From Mycobacterium asiaticum (GTDB taxonomy: Bacteria; Actinomycetota; Actinomycetes; Mycobacteriales; Mycobacteriaceae), in contig NZ_LZLS01000012.1 of NCBI RefSeq assembly GCF_001673365.1, positions 1-64,000 on the forward strand: a stretch of 64,000 nt of DNA. The letters run 5' to 3'. Each line of letters opens with the position of its first letter. The first letter of the stretch is position 1. The notes below the pieces were generated by a model. It saw nothing but the letters and a program-made list of their open reading frames with translations. It was not told the DNA's origin and searched no databases. Positions 1 through 8,786 of the stretch are shown piece by piece. Made by a program: the position numbers and the translations under genes.

Positions 1-920
1 GGCTGTGTGGCGCCGGCGGCAAGGGCGGGGTGGGCGGCGTAAGCGCCACCCAGATCGGCGGCGTCGGTGGCGCGGGCGGTGCCGGCGGACTCTTCGGCGC
101 TGGCGGCGGCGGCGGTGACGGAGGACAGGCTGACGACACCGTCGGCGGGGCCGGCGGAGCCGGTGGTCGTGGCGGAGTTGTACAAGGCTCGGGCGGCAAC
201 GGTGGCGAGGGCGGCAATGGCGGCAAAGACGGCGGGGTCGGCGGAGCGGGTGGAGGCGCCGGCTGGTTCGGCACCGGAGGCCACGGCGGCAACGGCGGAA
301 CCGGCGGCACCAACGGCGCGGACGGCGGATCGGGTGGCCACGGAGGAATGATCTTCGGCGCCGGCGGTGCCGGCGGGGACGGCGGCAACGGTCAACCCGC
401 CAGCGGCGGCGCCGGTGGCGCGGGTGGCGCTGCCGGCTTGTTCGGTTCCGGCGGTGGCGGAGGTGACGGCGGGGTCGGCCATGACACCGGCGGGCTGGGC
501 GGCGACGGCGGCAACGGAGGCCTGTTCTACGGCGACGGCGGCGACGGCGGCGACGGTGGCGTCGCAGGCCTGGTCGGCGGGTCCGGCGGTGCTGGCGGCA
601 ACGCGGGGTTGATCTGGGGCGACGGCGGTGCCGGCGGGACCGGCGGCTGGGGCGGGTTCAGCCTTCCCGGTCAGGGTGGCTCTGGGGGCGACGGGGGCAA
701 TGCCGGCCTGCTCGGCAACGGCGGTAACGGCGGAGCCGGCGGCATCACCTCGGCCGTCGGGAGCGTCGGCGGCCCAGGTGGCAGGGGCGGCAATGCCTGG
801 CTGGTCGGCAACGGCGGTAACGGCGGCAACAGCGGGACCGGTACCCCCGCAGGTGAGCCCGGTGCCGCCGGTCGCGGCGGAGATCTGCTGGGCCAGGACG
901 GAATCGTCGGGTCGACCTAG
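1..920 (+). CDS. PE_PGRS protein, C-terminal part (cut by window edge)
   Basis: The frame is open from the left edge and ends with a stop at 918-920. It is almost entirely Gly-Gly-Ala/Gly-Gly-Asn triplets with periodic short hydrophobic inserts such as GLFG, GMIFG and GLIWG, the pattern of the PGRS domain of PE_PGRS proteins. The N-terminal PE domain lies outside the window, so family membership rests on the repeat pattern and on the complete PE_PGRS gene next door. The protein ends in a short non-repetitive tail (LLGQDGIVGST). PE_PGRS proteins are surface-exposed or secreted through ESX-5 in pathogenic slow growers. No individual function can be assigned. The unspliced repeat makes this region prone to assembly collapse. 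Confidence 0.85.
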   Translation, partial: LCGAGGKGGVGGVSATQIGGVGGAGGAGGLFGAGGGGGDGGQADDTVGGAGGAGGRGGVVQGSGGNGGEGGNGGKDGGVGGAGGGAGWFGTGGHGGNGGTGGTNGADGGSGGHGGMIFGAGGAGGDGGNGQPASGGAGGAGGAAGLFGSGGGGGDGGVGHDTGGLGGDGGNGGLFYGDGGDGGDGGVAGLVGGSGGAGGNAGLIWGDGGAGGTGGWGGFSLPGQGGSGGDGGNAGLLGNGGNGGAGGITSAVGSVGGPGGRGGNAWLVGNGGNGGNSGTGTPAGEPGAAGRGGDLLGQDGIVGST

Positions 921-1100
921 CGACTCGGCCTAGATTCCGATGCACTTGGGCGAGATGCAAATCTATGAAACGGCCATAAAAGTTGCACAGACCGCGATAA
1001 CATGCTAAACGCGCCGATTCCCCGCCGGTATTGCCCACCGGTTGAGAGCGATTCCCGGCCCGGTCTGACGCATTGACCATCATCGTATGGGAGGTGCCAG

Positions 1101-3851
1101 ATGTCCTTCTTGAGCGTGTTACCCGCCGTCTTGGGAACAGCAGCAACAGATTTGGCCGGAGTCGGTGCCGCCGTGGAAGCGGCCAACAGGGCCGCAGCCG
1201 CGCAAACGACCGCGGTACTTGCCGCCGCCCAGGACGAAGTGTCGGTCGCTATAGCCTCGCTGTTCGGCATGCACGGTCAGGCCTATCAATCGCTCAGCGG
1301 ACAGGCCGCTGCGTTCAACAACGCGTTTGTGCAGCTGTTGAACGGCGGGGCCGGGTCCTATGCGGCCGCGGAGACCGCGGCCGCCCAGCCCTTCCAGAGC
1401 CTGATCGACGTGATCAACGCGCAGTTTGTGGCACAGACCGGACGCCCGCTGATCGGTAACGGCACCAACGGCGCCCCGGGGACGGGGCAAGCCGGAACAC
1501 CCGGCGGATGGTTGCTCGGCAATGGCGGAGCGGGCGGATCCGGCGCACCGTCGGCGGCTGTCGACGGCGGGAAAGGCGGCGCCGGCGGGGCGGCGGGACT
1601 GTTTGGTAGCGGCGGAGCTGGCGGAACCGGCGGGAGCACCTCGGCCTCCGGCAAGGCCGGAGGTGCCGGCGGGGCTGGCGGCAATGCCATGCTGATCGGC
1701 GCCGGCGGCCTCGGCGGCGCCGGTGGAGCCTCGACCAACGCCGCTGGGGGCGGTCTAGGTGGGGCCGGCGGGGCCGGCGGGAACGCCGGCATGCTCTTCG
1801 GGGCGGCCGGGGTCGGCGGTCCTGGCGGATACTCCGCGGCCGTTCTGCCCGCAGGGACTGGAGGAGCCGGTGGCGCCGGCGGCGCCGGCGGAATGTTCTC
1901 CAGTGGCGGGGCCGGCGGGGCCGGCGGCGTAGGCGGCAACGGTGGAGCCGGCGGTGCTGGTGGCGTTGGCGGAATGTTCTCCAGCGGCGGTACCGGCGGG
2001 GCCGGTGGAACTGCCTTTGACGCAACGGCTGGCACGGGTGGCGCCGGCGGCGCCGGCGGCGCCGGTGGGTTGTTCGGTGACGGCGGCGGCGGCGGGAGCG
2101 GCGGACAAAGCCTGGTCAAAGGCGGGGCGGGTGGCCACGGCGGCAACGCCGGCATGTTCGCGTTCGGCACCGGCGGCGCCGGCGGCAACGGCGGGGAGGC
2201 CCCAGGAGCCGCCACCACCGGCGGCGTGGGCGGCGACGGTGGCAATGGCGGCATGATCTTCGGCTCGGGTGGCGCCGGTGGGGCCGGCGGGGCCGCCGGG
2301 ACCACCGGCGGTAAGGGCGGGGCCGGCGGCAACGCCGGTGCACTCGTCGGATCCGGCGGGGCAGGCGGCACCGGTGGCGCCGGCGCCGCGACGCTCGGTG
2401 GTGCCGGCGGAGCGGGAGGCACCCCCGGCGTCTTCGGCAATGGCGGCAACGGCGGTAGCGGCGGAGCCAGCGCAGTTACGGGTGGTGCTGGTGGTAGTGG
2501 CGGCAACGCCACTAACGGGCTGATCGGCAACGGCGGCAACGGCGGTTTGGGTGGGACGGGTGCGGCCCCAGGTAAGGCCGGCCCCGGTGGCATCAGCGCG
2601 CTGCTGTTGGGGGCAGACGGATCGAACGCCCCCGCTAGCGGAAACCCACTGCATGCCGCCCAACAGCAAGTACTCGCCGCGATCAACGGGCCCCTTCAAG
2701 CAGCTACCGGTCGGCCGCTGATCGGGAACGGACTCAACGGAACCCCCGGAACCGGGGCTCCCGGTGGAGCCGGCGGATGGCTGTTCGGCAATGGCGGCAA
2801 CGGAGCGTCCGGCACGTCCGGCGTCAGCGGTGGGGCGGGCGGAGCCGGCGGGGCCGGCGGCATCCTGTTCGGCAGCGGCGGGACGGGCGGCACCGGTGGG
2901 GCCGGGGCCGCCGGCACCGGTGGAGCCGGCGGGGCCGGCGGTGCGGCCATGTTCATCGGGTCCGGCGGAGCCGGCGGTACCGGCGGCGTCGCGGGCGGCG
3001 GCGGAGGTGCCGGCGGGACCGGCGGCAACGCCGGCATGCTGTTCGGCGCCGCCGGCAACGGCGGAGCCGGAGCCAGCACGAAGGCCGGCGGTGCAGGCGG
3101 TGCGGGAGGCAATGGTGGACTCTTCGCAAACGGCGGGATCGGCGGAGCCGGCGGGTTCGGGGGTACCGGTGGGACCGGCGGTTCTGGCGGTGCCGGTGGA
3201 TTGTTCGGGGCCGGCGGGATGGGCGGCGCCGGCGGCGAAGGCGTCCCGAAAGCCGGGGCCGGCGGCGTCGGCGGGACCGGCGGGTTGTTCGGCGCAGGCG
3301 GGACAGGCGGCTCTGGTGGATTCGGCATCAGCGGCGGGGCCACCGGCGGCGCCGGTGGTGCCGGCGGCAACGCCGGCCTCCTGGCTATGGGCCCATCCGG
3401 CGGCGCCGGCGGCAGCGGCGGTACCGGCGGGCTCGGTGCCACCACCGGAGGAATCGGCGGTGTCGGCGGCAACGGCGGCATACTGTTCGGCTCGGGAGGC
3501 GCCGGCGGGATCGGCGGGTACAGCACCACCACCGGCGGAGCCGGCGGGGCTGGCGGCAATGCCGGCCTGCTCAGCGGCTCCGGTGGCGCTGGCGGCACCG
3601 GTGGGGAAGGCGACACGACCGGTGGTGCCGGCGGAGCCGGTGGCAAGGCCGGCGCGAGCGGCAGCGGCGGTGACGGTGGCGCCGGCGGGTTCGGTGCTAC
3701 CACCGCAGGCAAAGGCGGAAACGGCGGAGACGCAGTGTTGATCGGGGACGGCGGAAACGGCGGTAATGCTGGGAAGGCCGGGGGGACGGCCGGAACGGGT
3801 GGCACCGGCGGACTGTTGCTGGGTAACAACGGCAACAACGGTAAGGCGTAA
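1101..3851 (+). CDS. PE_PGRS family protein, 916 aa
   Basis: Complete gene with a GGGAGG ribosome site about 7 nt before ATG 1101. Residues 1-~95 form a helical PE-type domain ([20 protein letters not shown]), although the family's Pro-Glu signature reads Pro-Ala here. A linker with the conserved GRPLIGNG motif sits near residue 114, followed by a long GGAGG repeat domain. Unusually, a second linker with GRPLIGNG recurs near residue 537, after which a second PGRS block runs to the end. This looks like a fusion or internal duplication of two PE_PGRS genes without the second PE domain. Export through ESX-5 to the cell surface is expected from the family; the specific role is unknown. Confidence 0.92.
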   Translation: MSFLSVLPAVLGTAATDLAGVGAAVEAANRAAAAQTTAVLAAAQDEVSVAIASLFGMHGQAYQSLSGQAAAFNNAFVQLLNGGAGSYAAAETAAAQPFQSLIDVINAQFVAQTGRPLIGNGTNGAPGTGQAGTPGGWLLGNGGAGGSGAPSAAVDGGKGGAGGAAGLFGSGGAGGTGGSTSASGKAGGAGGAGGNAMLIGAGGLGGAGGASTNAAGGGLGGAGGAGGNAGMLFGAAGVGGPGGYSAAVLPAGTGGAGGAGGAGGMFSSGGAGGAGGVGGNGGAGGAGGVGGMFSSGGTGGAGGTAFDATAGTGGAGGAGGAGGLFGDGGGGGSGGQSLVKGGAGGHGGNAGMFAFGTGGAGGNGGEAPGAATTGGVGGDGGNGGMIFGSGGAGGAGGAAGTTGGKGGAGGNAGALVGSGGAGGTGGAGAATLGGAGGAGGTPGVFGNGGNGGSGGASAVTGGAGGSGGNATNGLIGNGGNGGLGGTGAAPGKAGPGGISALLLGADGSNAPASGNPLHAAQQQVLAAINGPLQAATGRPLIGNGLNGTPGTGAPGGAGGWLFGNGGNGASGTSGVSGGAGGAGGAGGILFGSGGTGGTGGAGAAGTGGAGGAGGAAMFIGSGGAGGTGGVAGGGGGAGGTGGNAGMLFGAAGNGGAGASTKAGGAGGAGGNGGLFANGGIGGAGGFGGTGGTGGSGGAGGLFGAGGMGGAGGEGVPKAGAGGVGGTGGLFGAGGTGGSGGFGISGGATGGAGGAGGNAGLLAMGPSGGAGGSGGTGGLGATTGGIGGVGGNGGILFGSGGAGGIGGYSTTTGGAGGAGGNAGLLSGSGGAGGTGGEGDTTGGAGGAGGKAGASGSGGDGGAGGFGATTAGKGGNGGDAVLIGDGGNGGNAGKAGGTAGTGGTGGLLLGNNGNNGKA

Positions 3852-3855
3852 CGGT

Positions 3856-4203
3856 TTACGGTCCGAGCGGCCCGGCGCGTGCATACGCGCGCGCCGCCCC
3901 AACCCGCACCGTGACGATCACGTCGAGCCCGTCCATTTCGCAGGCGGCAACGCTCGATCGCATTTCGTGCGCCACCGTCGTGGCGCGTGCGCACGCCGCT
4001 GAAACCCCGTGCGGCAGCGCGGCGGCACCGGCTAACGCGGCCAAGTCGGCGGCCGCCTGCGCCCGGTGTCGTGCCACAACGACCGAGCCCAGGTAAGCAC
4101 CGGCCCCGGTTACGCACAGCAGCACGGCGACCACGGCCACCGCCAGCACGGTGGCCGAACCGCGATCATCGCGGCTCGGCAGCCGAGATTGCTCGGGCGG
4201 CAA
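3856..4203 (-). CDS. TadE-like membrane protein (Rv3654c family)
   Basis: Last gene of the minus-strand Tad-like operon. The product begins with a charged stretch ending DDRGSATVLA, followed by one hydrophobic helix (AVAVVAVLLCVTGAGAYLGS) and a small Ala-rich extracytoplasmic domain with two cysteines, typical of Rv3654c-family TadE-like pseudopilins. I chose TTG 4203 because the family motif DDRGSAT lies upstream of the other in-frame candidate, GTG 4149. With TTG 4203 the gene overlaps the preceding TadE gene by about 38 nt, suggesting translational coupling. The proposed role is a minor pilin-like component of a Flp/Tad-type secretion system. No functional motif beyond the helix is visible. 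Confidence 0.75.
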   Translation of the reverse strand: MPPEQSRLPSRDDRGSATVLAVAVVAVLLCVTGAGAYLGSVVVARHRAQAAADLAALAGAAALPHGVSAACARATTVAHEMRSSVAACEMDGLDVIVTVRVGAARAYARAGPLGP

Positions 4204-4501
4204 TATCCCAGCCCGGCAACAATTTCGAATGCGCGACGACGGTGGCCACCACGAAATCACCCTCGCGGTGAACCTGGACGTGCGCGCCATCCGGCGCGAT
4301 GCGGCGCGCGACGTCGACCGCGTCACGATCGTCCCCTCGGGCGGAGAGTCGGGCGGCTTCCCGCGCCGCGTCGACGCAACGCACCTGCATTGACACCGCA
4401 GTGATTCCGGCCAGGCACAACACCAGCACCACCACCAAGCTGGCGATCGCCAGTGCCGCCTCAACTGTGCTCGACCCGTCATCTAGACATTGGTGGTCAA
4501 C
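4166..4501 (-). CDS. TadE-family minor pseudopilin (Rv3655c family)
   Basis: The reading frame contains a TadE signature: SSTVEAALAIASLVVVLVLC, with the Glu five residues into the hydrophobic segment typical of class III pseudopilins, then CVDAAREAARLSARGD and a beta-rich C-terminus. The stop is at 4166-4168. The start is uncertain: no ATG, GTG or TTG precedes the motif in frame close to the upstream pilin stop at 4483. The given 5' end is therefore approximate. A TTG far upstream near 4705 would overlap the whole pilin gene. Translation could be coupled to pilin termination from a non-standard start. It belongs to the same operon and probably to the same pilus-like apparatus. Confidence 0.65.
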   Translation of the reverse strand, partial: VDHQCLDDGSSTVEAALAIASLVVVLVLCLAGITAVSMQVRCVDAAREAARLSARGDDRDAVDVARRIAPDGAHVQVHREGDFVVATVVAHSKLLPGWDIAARAISAAEPR

Positions 4502-4686
4502 GCCCGCCCGATGATGCGGCTCAGCGCTGACACCACCGAATCTCCGGTCACGACGGTGTAGAGGATCGCGCCGAAGGCCGCCGCCGCAATGGTCCCAATG
4601 GCGTACTCGACGGTCGACATGCCCGACTCGTCGGCCATCAGCACCGTCATGCGCGCCGCCAGAACTCGAAACATGTTGGGCATCAA
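4483..4686 (-). CDS. Flp-type pilin-like protein (Rv3656c family, DUF4244)
   Basis: A 67-aa protein with a short basic leader, then ESGMSTVEYAIGTIAAAAFG, which has the type IVb/Flp pilin processing context: Gly before a Met-Ser, Glu at position +5 and a hydrophobic helix to about residue 50. The length matches the M. tuberculosis homologue as I recall it. Ribosome-site-like sequence (AAGGAAT) precedes the ATG at 4686. It is the best candidate for the major pilin subunit of this small Tad cluster. Neighbours are the TadC-like gene upstream and two TadE-like genes downstream, all on the same strand. No prepilin peptidase or outer-membrane secretin is encoded in the window. Confidence 0.85.
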   Translation of the reverse strand: MMPNMFRVLAARMTVLMADESGMSTVEYAIGTIAAAAFGAILYTVVTGDSVVSALSRIIGRALTTNV

Positions 4687-4698
4687 CGTATTCCTTTC

Positions 4699-5286
4699 TC
4701 AAAGTAAGCCAGACTGCAACACGTCCCCGGCCAGCCCTACCACCACGGGCACAATGCCCAGGCACACAAACGCCGGCAGAAAACACAGGCCGAGCGGACC
4801 GGCGATCAGCACCCCGGCGCGCGCCGCGGCTGCGGTTGCCGCGGCGGCAGCGTCATGACGGGATTGCACGGCGAGCTCGGTGACACCGTCGGCCAGTGCG
4901 GCGCCCGAAGACGCCGACCGCCGGGCCAACCGCAGCAGGCCGTCAACCTCTGCGTCGACCGCGCCGAGATCCGCCGGCGCCGCCCACGCGATCGCCGGAT
5001 CAGCACCCAGGGACAGCAAGTCGGCGGCCCGCCGCAACACCGCCGCCAGCCGCGGTGGCGCAAACCGGGCAGTCGCGCCCGCAGCCGTCGCGACCGCCAT
5101 ACCCGCTGCCAAGCAAACAGCGAGCACGTCCAAACTGGACGCCACGCCCAGCGGATCCGGACCGACCCGGCGCGGCCGCCGCACGTCACGAGCCGACGAG
5201 GACATGCCAGCCCGCGCACGTACGACCGGTGTACCCCCGCCTACCAACAGGGCCACAGCCAACAACACCGCCGCCGCGGCCGTCAC
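4699..5286 (-). CDS. TadC-like type II/IV secretion platform protein (Rv3657c family)
   Basis: A 195-aa, Ala/Leu-rich membrane protein with hydrophobic stretches at the N-terminus and at the C-terminus (GVLIAGPLGLCFLPAFVCLG), and between them the GspF/TadC-type cytoplasmic helical region (LLSLGADPAIAWAAPADLGA). GTG 5286 overlaps the stop of the upstream tadB-like gene as GTGA, which supports this start over ATG 5337. TadB and TadC homologues form the inner-membrane platform on which the TadA ATPase acts. It is shorter than stand-alone TadC proteins, as usual in the mycobacterial cluster. Confidence 0.8.
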   Translation of the reverse strand: MTAAAAVLLAVALLVGGGTPVVRARAGMSSSARDVRRPRRVGPDPLGVASSLDVLAVCLAAGMAVATAAGATARFAPPRLAAVLRRAADLLSLGADPAIAWAAPADLGAVDAEVDGLLRLARRSASSGAALADGVTELAVQSRHDAAAAATAAAARAGVLIAGPLGLCFLPAFVCLGIVPVVVGLAGDVLQSGLL

Positions 5287-6080
5287 GGCGACACCACGCG
5301 ATCGGAGATCCGGTCCGACCACAACAGCCCGGCACAAGCCAGCCCCACACCGATGACCAGCACCCAGCCACCTGCGCCGAACAGGAACCTCAGCGGCCGA
5401 GCGCCCAGCAACTGTCCCAGCAATACCCCCAGCACCGGCAACCCAGCCAGGATCGCGGCGGTGGCCCTCGCACCGGCCAGACCCGATGTCACCTTTGCCG
5501 AGAACCGTTGCCGCTCAGCGATATCGCGTTGGGCTGCCCGCATCAAGGTGGCGATCGCCAGACCGTGATCAGCCGCGAGCTGCCAGCACACCGCCAGTCG
5601 CTCCCACTGCGTCGGCAGTGCCGAGGAGGCTGCCGCCGCACGCAGTCCGCCCGCGACGTCGGCGCCCAATCGTGCCCGCGCCGCGACGGCCCGCAATGCC
5701 GACGACACCAGCCCGACTGTCTCGTCAGCCGCGGTGTCGAACGCGCGGACCGGATGAGCGCCCACGCGAAGCTCGCCGACCAGCACCTCGAGTCCGGCTT
5801 CCAGCGCCCGCGCCTCCCCGATGCCCCGACGGTCGCGGCGGCGGCGACGGTAGCGCAGACCCACCGTCGCGACCAATACGGCCCCGGCCAGGACGGTCGT
5901 CATGGGCATTACGAGAACCGCCGCAGCAAACACACACCCGCAGCCCCCTACCGCCGCCCGCGTGCCCAGGGGTACCCGTCGACCGCCGCGTGCCGGCGTG
6001 ACAAGCCGTCGGCGCGGAGACCCCGGCAGTACCAGCAGCGCCAAAGCCATCAGCACCGTGGCCAGATGCAGCCCCGTCAT
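5283..6080 (-). CDS. TadB-like secretion platform protein (Rv3658c family)
   Basis: A 265-aa membrane protein: N-terminal hydrophobic helix, a pair of helices around residues 45-75, a cytoplasmic helical domain with the GspF-type pattern (LEVLVGELRVGAHPVRAF ... WQLAADHGLAIATLM) and two C-terminal membrane helices. The ATG at 6080 overlaps the tadA stop as ATGA and its own stop overlaps the next gene as GTGA, so these genes are read as a translationally coupled set. It is predicted to partner the TadC-like protein as inner-membrane core of the Flp/Tad machine. Confidence 0.85.
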   Translation of the reverse strand: MTGLHLATVLMALALLVLPGSPRRRLVTPARGGRRVPLGTRAAVGGCGCVFAAAVLVMPMTTVLAGAVLVATVGLRYRRRRRDRRGIGEARALEAGLEVLVGELRVGAHPVRAFDTAADETVGLVSSALRAVAARARLGADVAGGLRAAAASSALPTQWERLAVCWQLAADHGLAIATLMRAAQRDIAERQRFSAKVTSGLAGARATAAILAGLPVLGVLLGQLLGARPLRFLFGAGGWVLVIGVGLACAGLLWSDRISDRVVSP

Positions 6081-7237
6081 GCGGGCAACCGAGTTCGCAG
6101 CAGTTCACGAAGATCGGGAACCTCAGCGGGGCCGCGATCGACGTGCCATGCCGTGACCGCTTGGACCCGGCCGCCGTCAGCCTGGCGCAACACGGCGATC
6201 TCGCTGAGCCGGCGCTGCCCGCGGGGGTCGCGTGTGACGTGTAGTAGCACCTGAACCGCGGCGGCGAGCTGGCTGTGTAACGCGGCGCGGTCGAGACCAC
6301 CCAACGCGCCCAACGCCTCCAGTCGGGCGGGGACTTCGCCCGGGCTGTTGGCATGCACCGTGCCAGCGCCGCCCTCATGCCCGGTGTTCAGGGCAGCCAG
6401 GAGATCCACCACCTCGGCGCCCCTGACTTCGCCGACCACGATCCGGTCTGGGCGCATTCGCAGCGCTTGGCGTACGAGCTGACGAACCGTCACCTCGCCG
6501 ACTCCCTCGACGTTCGCACACCGTGCGACCAGCTTGACCAGATGCGGATGCGGCGGTGCCAGCTCGGCGGCATCCTCGACGCAGACAATCCGCTCGGCCG
6601 GCGAAACGGCCCCCAACATTGCGGACAACAGGGTTGTCTTGCCGGCGCCGGTGCCACCGCAGACCAAAAACGCCAACCGTGCGGCGATGATGTCGGCGAC
6701 GAGCTCGGCGGCCTCGGGTGTGATCGTCCCCGCAGCAGTGAGCGCCGCCAAATCCTGGGTGGCCGGGCGCAGCACCCGCAACGACAGACATGTGCCGGCG
6801 GTTGCCACCGGCGGCAGGACTGCGTGCAGCCGTACCGCGAAGCCGGCGCCGATTCCGGTCAGCTGGCCGTCCACCCACGGCTGCGCATCGTCGAGTCGGC
6901 GGCCGGCCGCCAACGCCAGGCGCTGGGCCAGCCGTCGCACCGCGGCGTCATCTGGGAACCGGATATGACTGCGCCGCAATCCATTTCCATCGTCGAGCCA
7001 AACGCTGTCCGGCGCGGTCACCAATACATCGGTGGTGCCGTCGGCGCGCAGCAATGGTTCGAGGACGCCAGCACCGGTCAGTTCTGTCTGCAGCAGACGA
7101 AGATTTGCCAGTACCTCGGTGTCACCGAGTATTCCGCCGGACTCGGCGCGAATCGCCGCGGCGACCACGTTGGGCCGCAGCGGACCGGATTCGGCGGCCA
7201 GCCGTTCCCGCACGCGTTCAATCAGGGGACCGTTCAC
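6077..7237 (-). CDS. TadA-family secretion ATPase (Rv3659c family)
   Basis: A 386-aa cytoplasmic ATPase of the GspE/VirB11/TadA superfamily. Visible motifs: Walker A GGTGAGKT at about residues 194-201, Asp-box-like CVEDAAEL near 219-226, Walker B-like RIVVGEVRG near 265-273 and the His box TGHEGGAGTVHA near 285-296. GTG 7237 overlaps the ssd stop (GTGA) and was chosen over a much longer upstream extension because that extension lies entirely inside ssd in another frame. It should energise assembly or secretion of the Flp-like pilin encoded downstream. It is the only dedicated motor of this cluster. Confidence 0.92.
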   Translation of the reverse strand: MNGPLIERVRERLAAESGPLRPNVVAAAIRAESGGILGDTEVLANLRLLQTELTGAGVLEPLLRADGTTDVLVTAPDSVWLDDGNGLRRSHIRFPDDAAVRRLAQRLALAAGRRLDDAQPWVDGQLTGIGAGFAVRLHAVLPPVATAGTCLSLRVLRPATQDLAALTAAGTITPEAAELVADIIAARLAFLVCGGTGAGKTTLLSAMLGAVSPAERIVCVEDAAELAPPHPHLVKLVARCANVEGVGEVTVRQLVRQALRMRPDRIVVGEVRGAEVVDLLAALNTGHEGGAGTVHANSPGEVPARLEALGALGGLDRAALHSQLAAAVQVLLHVTRDPRGQRRLSEIAVLRQADGGRVQAVTAWHVDRGPAEVPDLRELLRTRLPA

Positions 7238-8295
7238 GCCGCACGACCAGCCAGCGCCCCGCGCCCATCCGCCAGCACACCGAGCACGGAACGAGCGGCA
7301 GCGCCCAGTGCGGATCTGCGTCCCAGCCGCAATCCGCCGTGCTCCAACCGCTCGGCCAACCGCGGCTCGGCACGCATCGAAGCCAACAACGGCAGCCCCA
7401 CGATGTCGGCGACCTCGGCAGCCCGCAGCCCACCCGGTGCCGGCCCACGCACGGCCAGACCGAGATTCGGGTTGATTGCCGCCAACACGGGCGCGAGGGT
7501 GGCGGTCGCCGCACACGCCCGCACGTCGCAACGGCTGACCAACACCACCAAATCGGCACTGTCCAAGGCGATGTGGGTTGCCTCGGTCAATCGCCGCGGC
7601 AGATCGCACACCACCGTGACTCCCCCGCGGCGACCGGCCTCGACGATCGCGTCTACCGGACCCGCGGCCAGCTCGTATCCGCGCCGAGTGCCCGACAGCA
7701 CGCTGATCCCGCGATGGCGCGGCAACGCCTCGCGCATCGCCGACCAGTTCAGTCGGCCACCCTGAATCGCTAGGTCAGGCCATCGCAGCCCGGCCGCAGT
7801 CTCACTGCCGACCAGCAGATCGGCCCCGCCTCCCCATGGATCCAGATCCACCAGCACGGCATCGACCGCCTCCTGCGCCAGAGCCGCCGCGAACAACGAC
7901 GCCCCGCCACCACCGCAACCCCCGATGACGGCCACCACCTCGCCGCGATGTCTGTCGTCGCGCGTGCAGCGCGCCAACTCCGCGGCGTCGGCGAGCTCGG
8001 CGACGAGTTCCTGCTCCTGCTGGGGCAGTCTCGACACCCGCTCGGCACCGACCGCGACGGCTGCCGCCCACACCGTCGCCGTGACTTCGGTACCCGTCAG
8101 GACGGTGACATGAGCGCGGCGCGGTAGGGCTTCCTGCGCGCAACGGTCCGCCGCCGCTCGGTCCAACACCACTGCGGCAGCGGCCGACCAGGTCTTCCTG
8201 CTGACCGAACTCCCGCCTGCGGCATGCACCACCCGCACGCCGACGGCGGCGGCAACGCGGTCGAGTTCCGCACGCAGTTCCGGCTCGGTCAACAT
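7234..8295 (-). CDS. ssd: Septum-site-determining-like protein (Rv3660c family)
   Basis: A 353-aa MinD/CpaE-like P-loop family protein. The start at ATG 8295 (MLTEPELRAELDRVAAAVG) gives a length close to the 350 aa I recall for M. tuberculosis Ssd. An in-frame GTG at 8343 is an alternative. A degenerate nucleotide-binding segment (VVAVIGGCGGGGASLFAAAL) replaces the canonical deviant Walker A, and the CDLPRRLTEATHIALDSADLVVLVS region matches the MinD/CpaE fold. It heads the Tad-like operon and overlaps tadA by 4 nt. In M. tuberculosis, Ssd is linked to septum regulation and dormancy-type stress; its CpaE-like position suggests it localises the secretion apparatus. Confidence 0.88.
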   Translation of the reverse strand: MLTEPELRAELDRVAAAVGVRVVHAAGGSSVSRKTWSAAAAVVLDRAAADRCAQEALPRRAHVTVLTGTEVTATVWAAAVAVGAERVSRLPQQEQELVAELADAAELARCTRDDRHRGEVVAVIGGCGGGGASLFAAALAQEAVDAVLVDLDPWGGGADLLVGSETAAGLRWPDLAIQGGRLNWSAMREALPRHRGISVLSGTRRGYELAAGPVDAIVEAGRRGGVTVVCDLPRRLTEATHIALDSADLVVLVSRCDVRACAATATLAPVLAAINPNLGLAVRGPAPGGLRAAEVADIVGLPLLASMRAEPRLAERLEHGGLRLGRRSALGAAARSVLGVLADGRGALAGRAA

Positions 8296-8520
8296 CGCCA
8301 ACACACCGGATCCGGTCGGTTGGGGTCGCGGAAACGAAGTCACCGCTCCACCGTGCGGGGCCAACGGTGTTGGACGCCAGTGCCAAAGACGGATCTGGGG
8401 ACAGAGTCCGGACTGTGTACAAAGACGTTCGCTGGACCCGGCCCGTCCGGGCCAAATCACCGTCCCCGCAACGCGCAGTGGACACGGCTTGCCGGCCGGG
8501 AGCGGAAGATTTTTACCCCA

Positions 8521-8616
8521 GAAAAGGGACGACCCCCGCCAGGGGGGGAGGAGGCGGAGGTCGTCGTGTATCAGCCCCGGGGGGTCGGGCTGATACACCC
8601 TCGGCTCGAGGCCGAG
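8521..8616 (-). promoter_or_regulatory. Three tandem hairpins upstream of ssd-tad operon, the last terminator-like
   Basis: Reading the minus strand, three hairpins follow each other: 8616-8600 (6-bp stem, 5-nt loop); 8598-8566 (12-bp perfect stem, arms 8587-8598 and 8566-8577); 8565-8528 (13-bp stem with one mismatch, arms 8553-8565 and 8528-8540) followed at once by CCTTTTC. The last therefore looks like an intrinsic terminator pointing towards ssd, 230 nt before its start. This suggests a leader/attenuator for the tad operon or the 3' end of a short minus-strand RNA. The frame of ssd happens to stay open through the structure, but I do not regard it as coding. In the rest of 8296-8786 I see nothing assignable. 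Confidence 0.5.
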
Positions 8617-8786
8617 TAATGCTTACTATACACATGCCAGCCGGGATTCACGCAAGTACTCCCAGTAATGAAAGTAGCGCTTGAGACGTGTAAATGCGGT
8701 GGCCTAAAAGACAACAAGGGTATTCACATTTCCGGATTTGACCCCAAGCTCGCAGCCGCGCGGCATCACCCACCTATGCTGAGTTG

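Noticed and set aside
1..3851. Regular repeats that might suggest CRISPR or satellite DNA
   Set aside because: They are in-frame Gly-rich codon repeats of PGRS domains with no unique spacers.
1358..3902. Long minus-strand frames rich in Pro or Ala opposite the PE_PGRS gene
   Set aside because: They are mirror images of GGC/GCC repeats; no start signals, no recognisable domains, and the plus frame is a clear PE_PGRS.
8367..8684. Plus-strand frame overlapping the tandem hairpins
   Set aside because: It crosses the hairpins and has no ribosome site or family resemblance; the structure explains the region better.
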